From a bacterium (GTDB taxonomy: Bacteria > Myxococcota_A > Bradymonadia > REDH01), in contig JAUICO010000033.1 of assembly GCA_030427825.1 (NCBI GenBank), positions 1-43,486 of the forward strand: a stretch of 43,486 nucleotides of DNA, given 5' to 3'. How positions within the stretch are numbered: position 1 is the first letter of the stretch; each line of letters begins with the position of its first letter. The notes under the pieces are model-generated. The model was not told the DNA's origin. It did no database searches and worked only from the letters and a program-made list of their open reading frames with translations. Shown here piece after piece: positions 43,368 to 43,486 of the stretch. The position numbers and the translations under genes are program-made.

Positions 43368-43486
43368 ATGCGCAAGCTCCTACTATATACGACCATCGCT
43401 TTCTGTGTGCACGGCGGCGCCAACGCGGGCGAGCTCTCAAGCCTCGATGACATCGTTGAGCTGTGTCGCTGGTCCACAGCGCCGGC
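43368..43486 (+). CDS. 5' end of a secreted protein, cut by window edge
   Basis: From ATG 43368 a frame stays open to the window end and encodes a classical signal peptide: KLLLYTTIAFCV preceded by MR and followed by a likely cleavage site after GGANA. Only about 18 mature residues (GELSSLDDIVELCRWSTAP) are visible, with no recognised family. No strong ribosome-binding sequence precedes it. It is divergent from the transglycosylase gene, with about 80 bases for both promoters. Confidence 0.5.
   Translation, partial: MRKLLLYTTIAFCVHGGANAGELSSLDDIVELCRWSTAP

Overview
The window is a high-GC chromosomal segment of a Gram-negative bacterium. BamD, an RND efflux pair, many lipobox lipoproteins and an MltD-type murein transglycosylase indicate an outer membrane. 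The mix of an FHA protein, an ECF sigma factor with a membrane anti-sigma/TPR protein, many secreted lipoproteins and eukaryote-like enzymes suggests a deltaproteobacterial or Myxococcota/Bradymonadales-type organism. That placement is inferred from gene content only. Most of the window is ordinary core and envelope genes; no prophage, CRISPR array, tRNA or rRNA was seen.

Left third (1-9.9 kb): the 3' part of dnaE, a CheY-like regulator, bamD and the rplM-rpsI ribosomal pair. A group IIC-type intron (5548-7401) follows, inserted just downstream of the rpsI terminator hairpin. Removing the intron rejoins a perfect 2 x 22 bp tandem repeat, which fixes both boundaries. A membrane protein and ffh lie convergent to it.

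Middle (10-25 kb): a lipoprotein, then an ECF sigma factor, a possible 39-codon ORF tied to both neighbours by ATGA and GTGA overlaps, and an anti-sigma/TPR protein. Next come two TlpA-like thioredoxins divergent from an RND efflux pair, an FHA protein, a metallo-beta-lactamase-fold protein with a ruined metal site, a methyltransferase, a DUF1015 protein and a dicluster ferredoxin.

Right part (25-43.5 kb): a UvrD/PcrA helicase, a TM2-like protein with a repeat-rich linker, and an amino-sugar group (glmS and a short GlmU-like pyrophosphorylase lacking the acetyltransferase region). A single-chain alpha+beta E1 2-oxoacid dehydrogenase, a RimK-like ligase coupled to an aspartoacylase-family hydrolase, and an NhaP2-type antiporter follow. 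The most unusual block is the minus-strand run 38489-43288: a LysM lytic transglycosylase, an alkaline-ceramidase-family membrane enzyme with all metal and catalytic residues, a glutathione S-transferase-like protein, and a secreted lipoprotein whose C-terminal half matches the FAM20 secretory-pathway kinase core. The last two enzyme types are best known from eukaryotes. Their co-location suggests an envelope programme of lipid remodelling and extracytoplasmic phosphorylation, which is inference.
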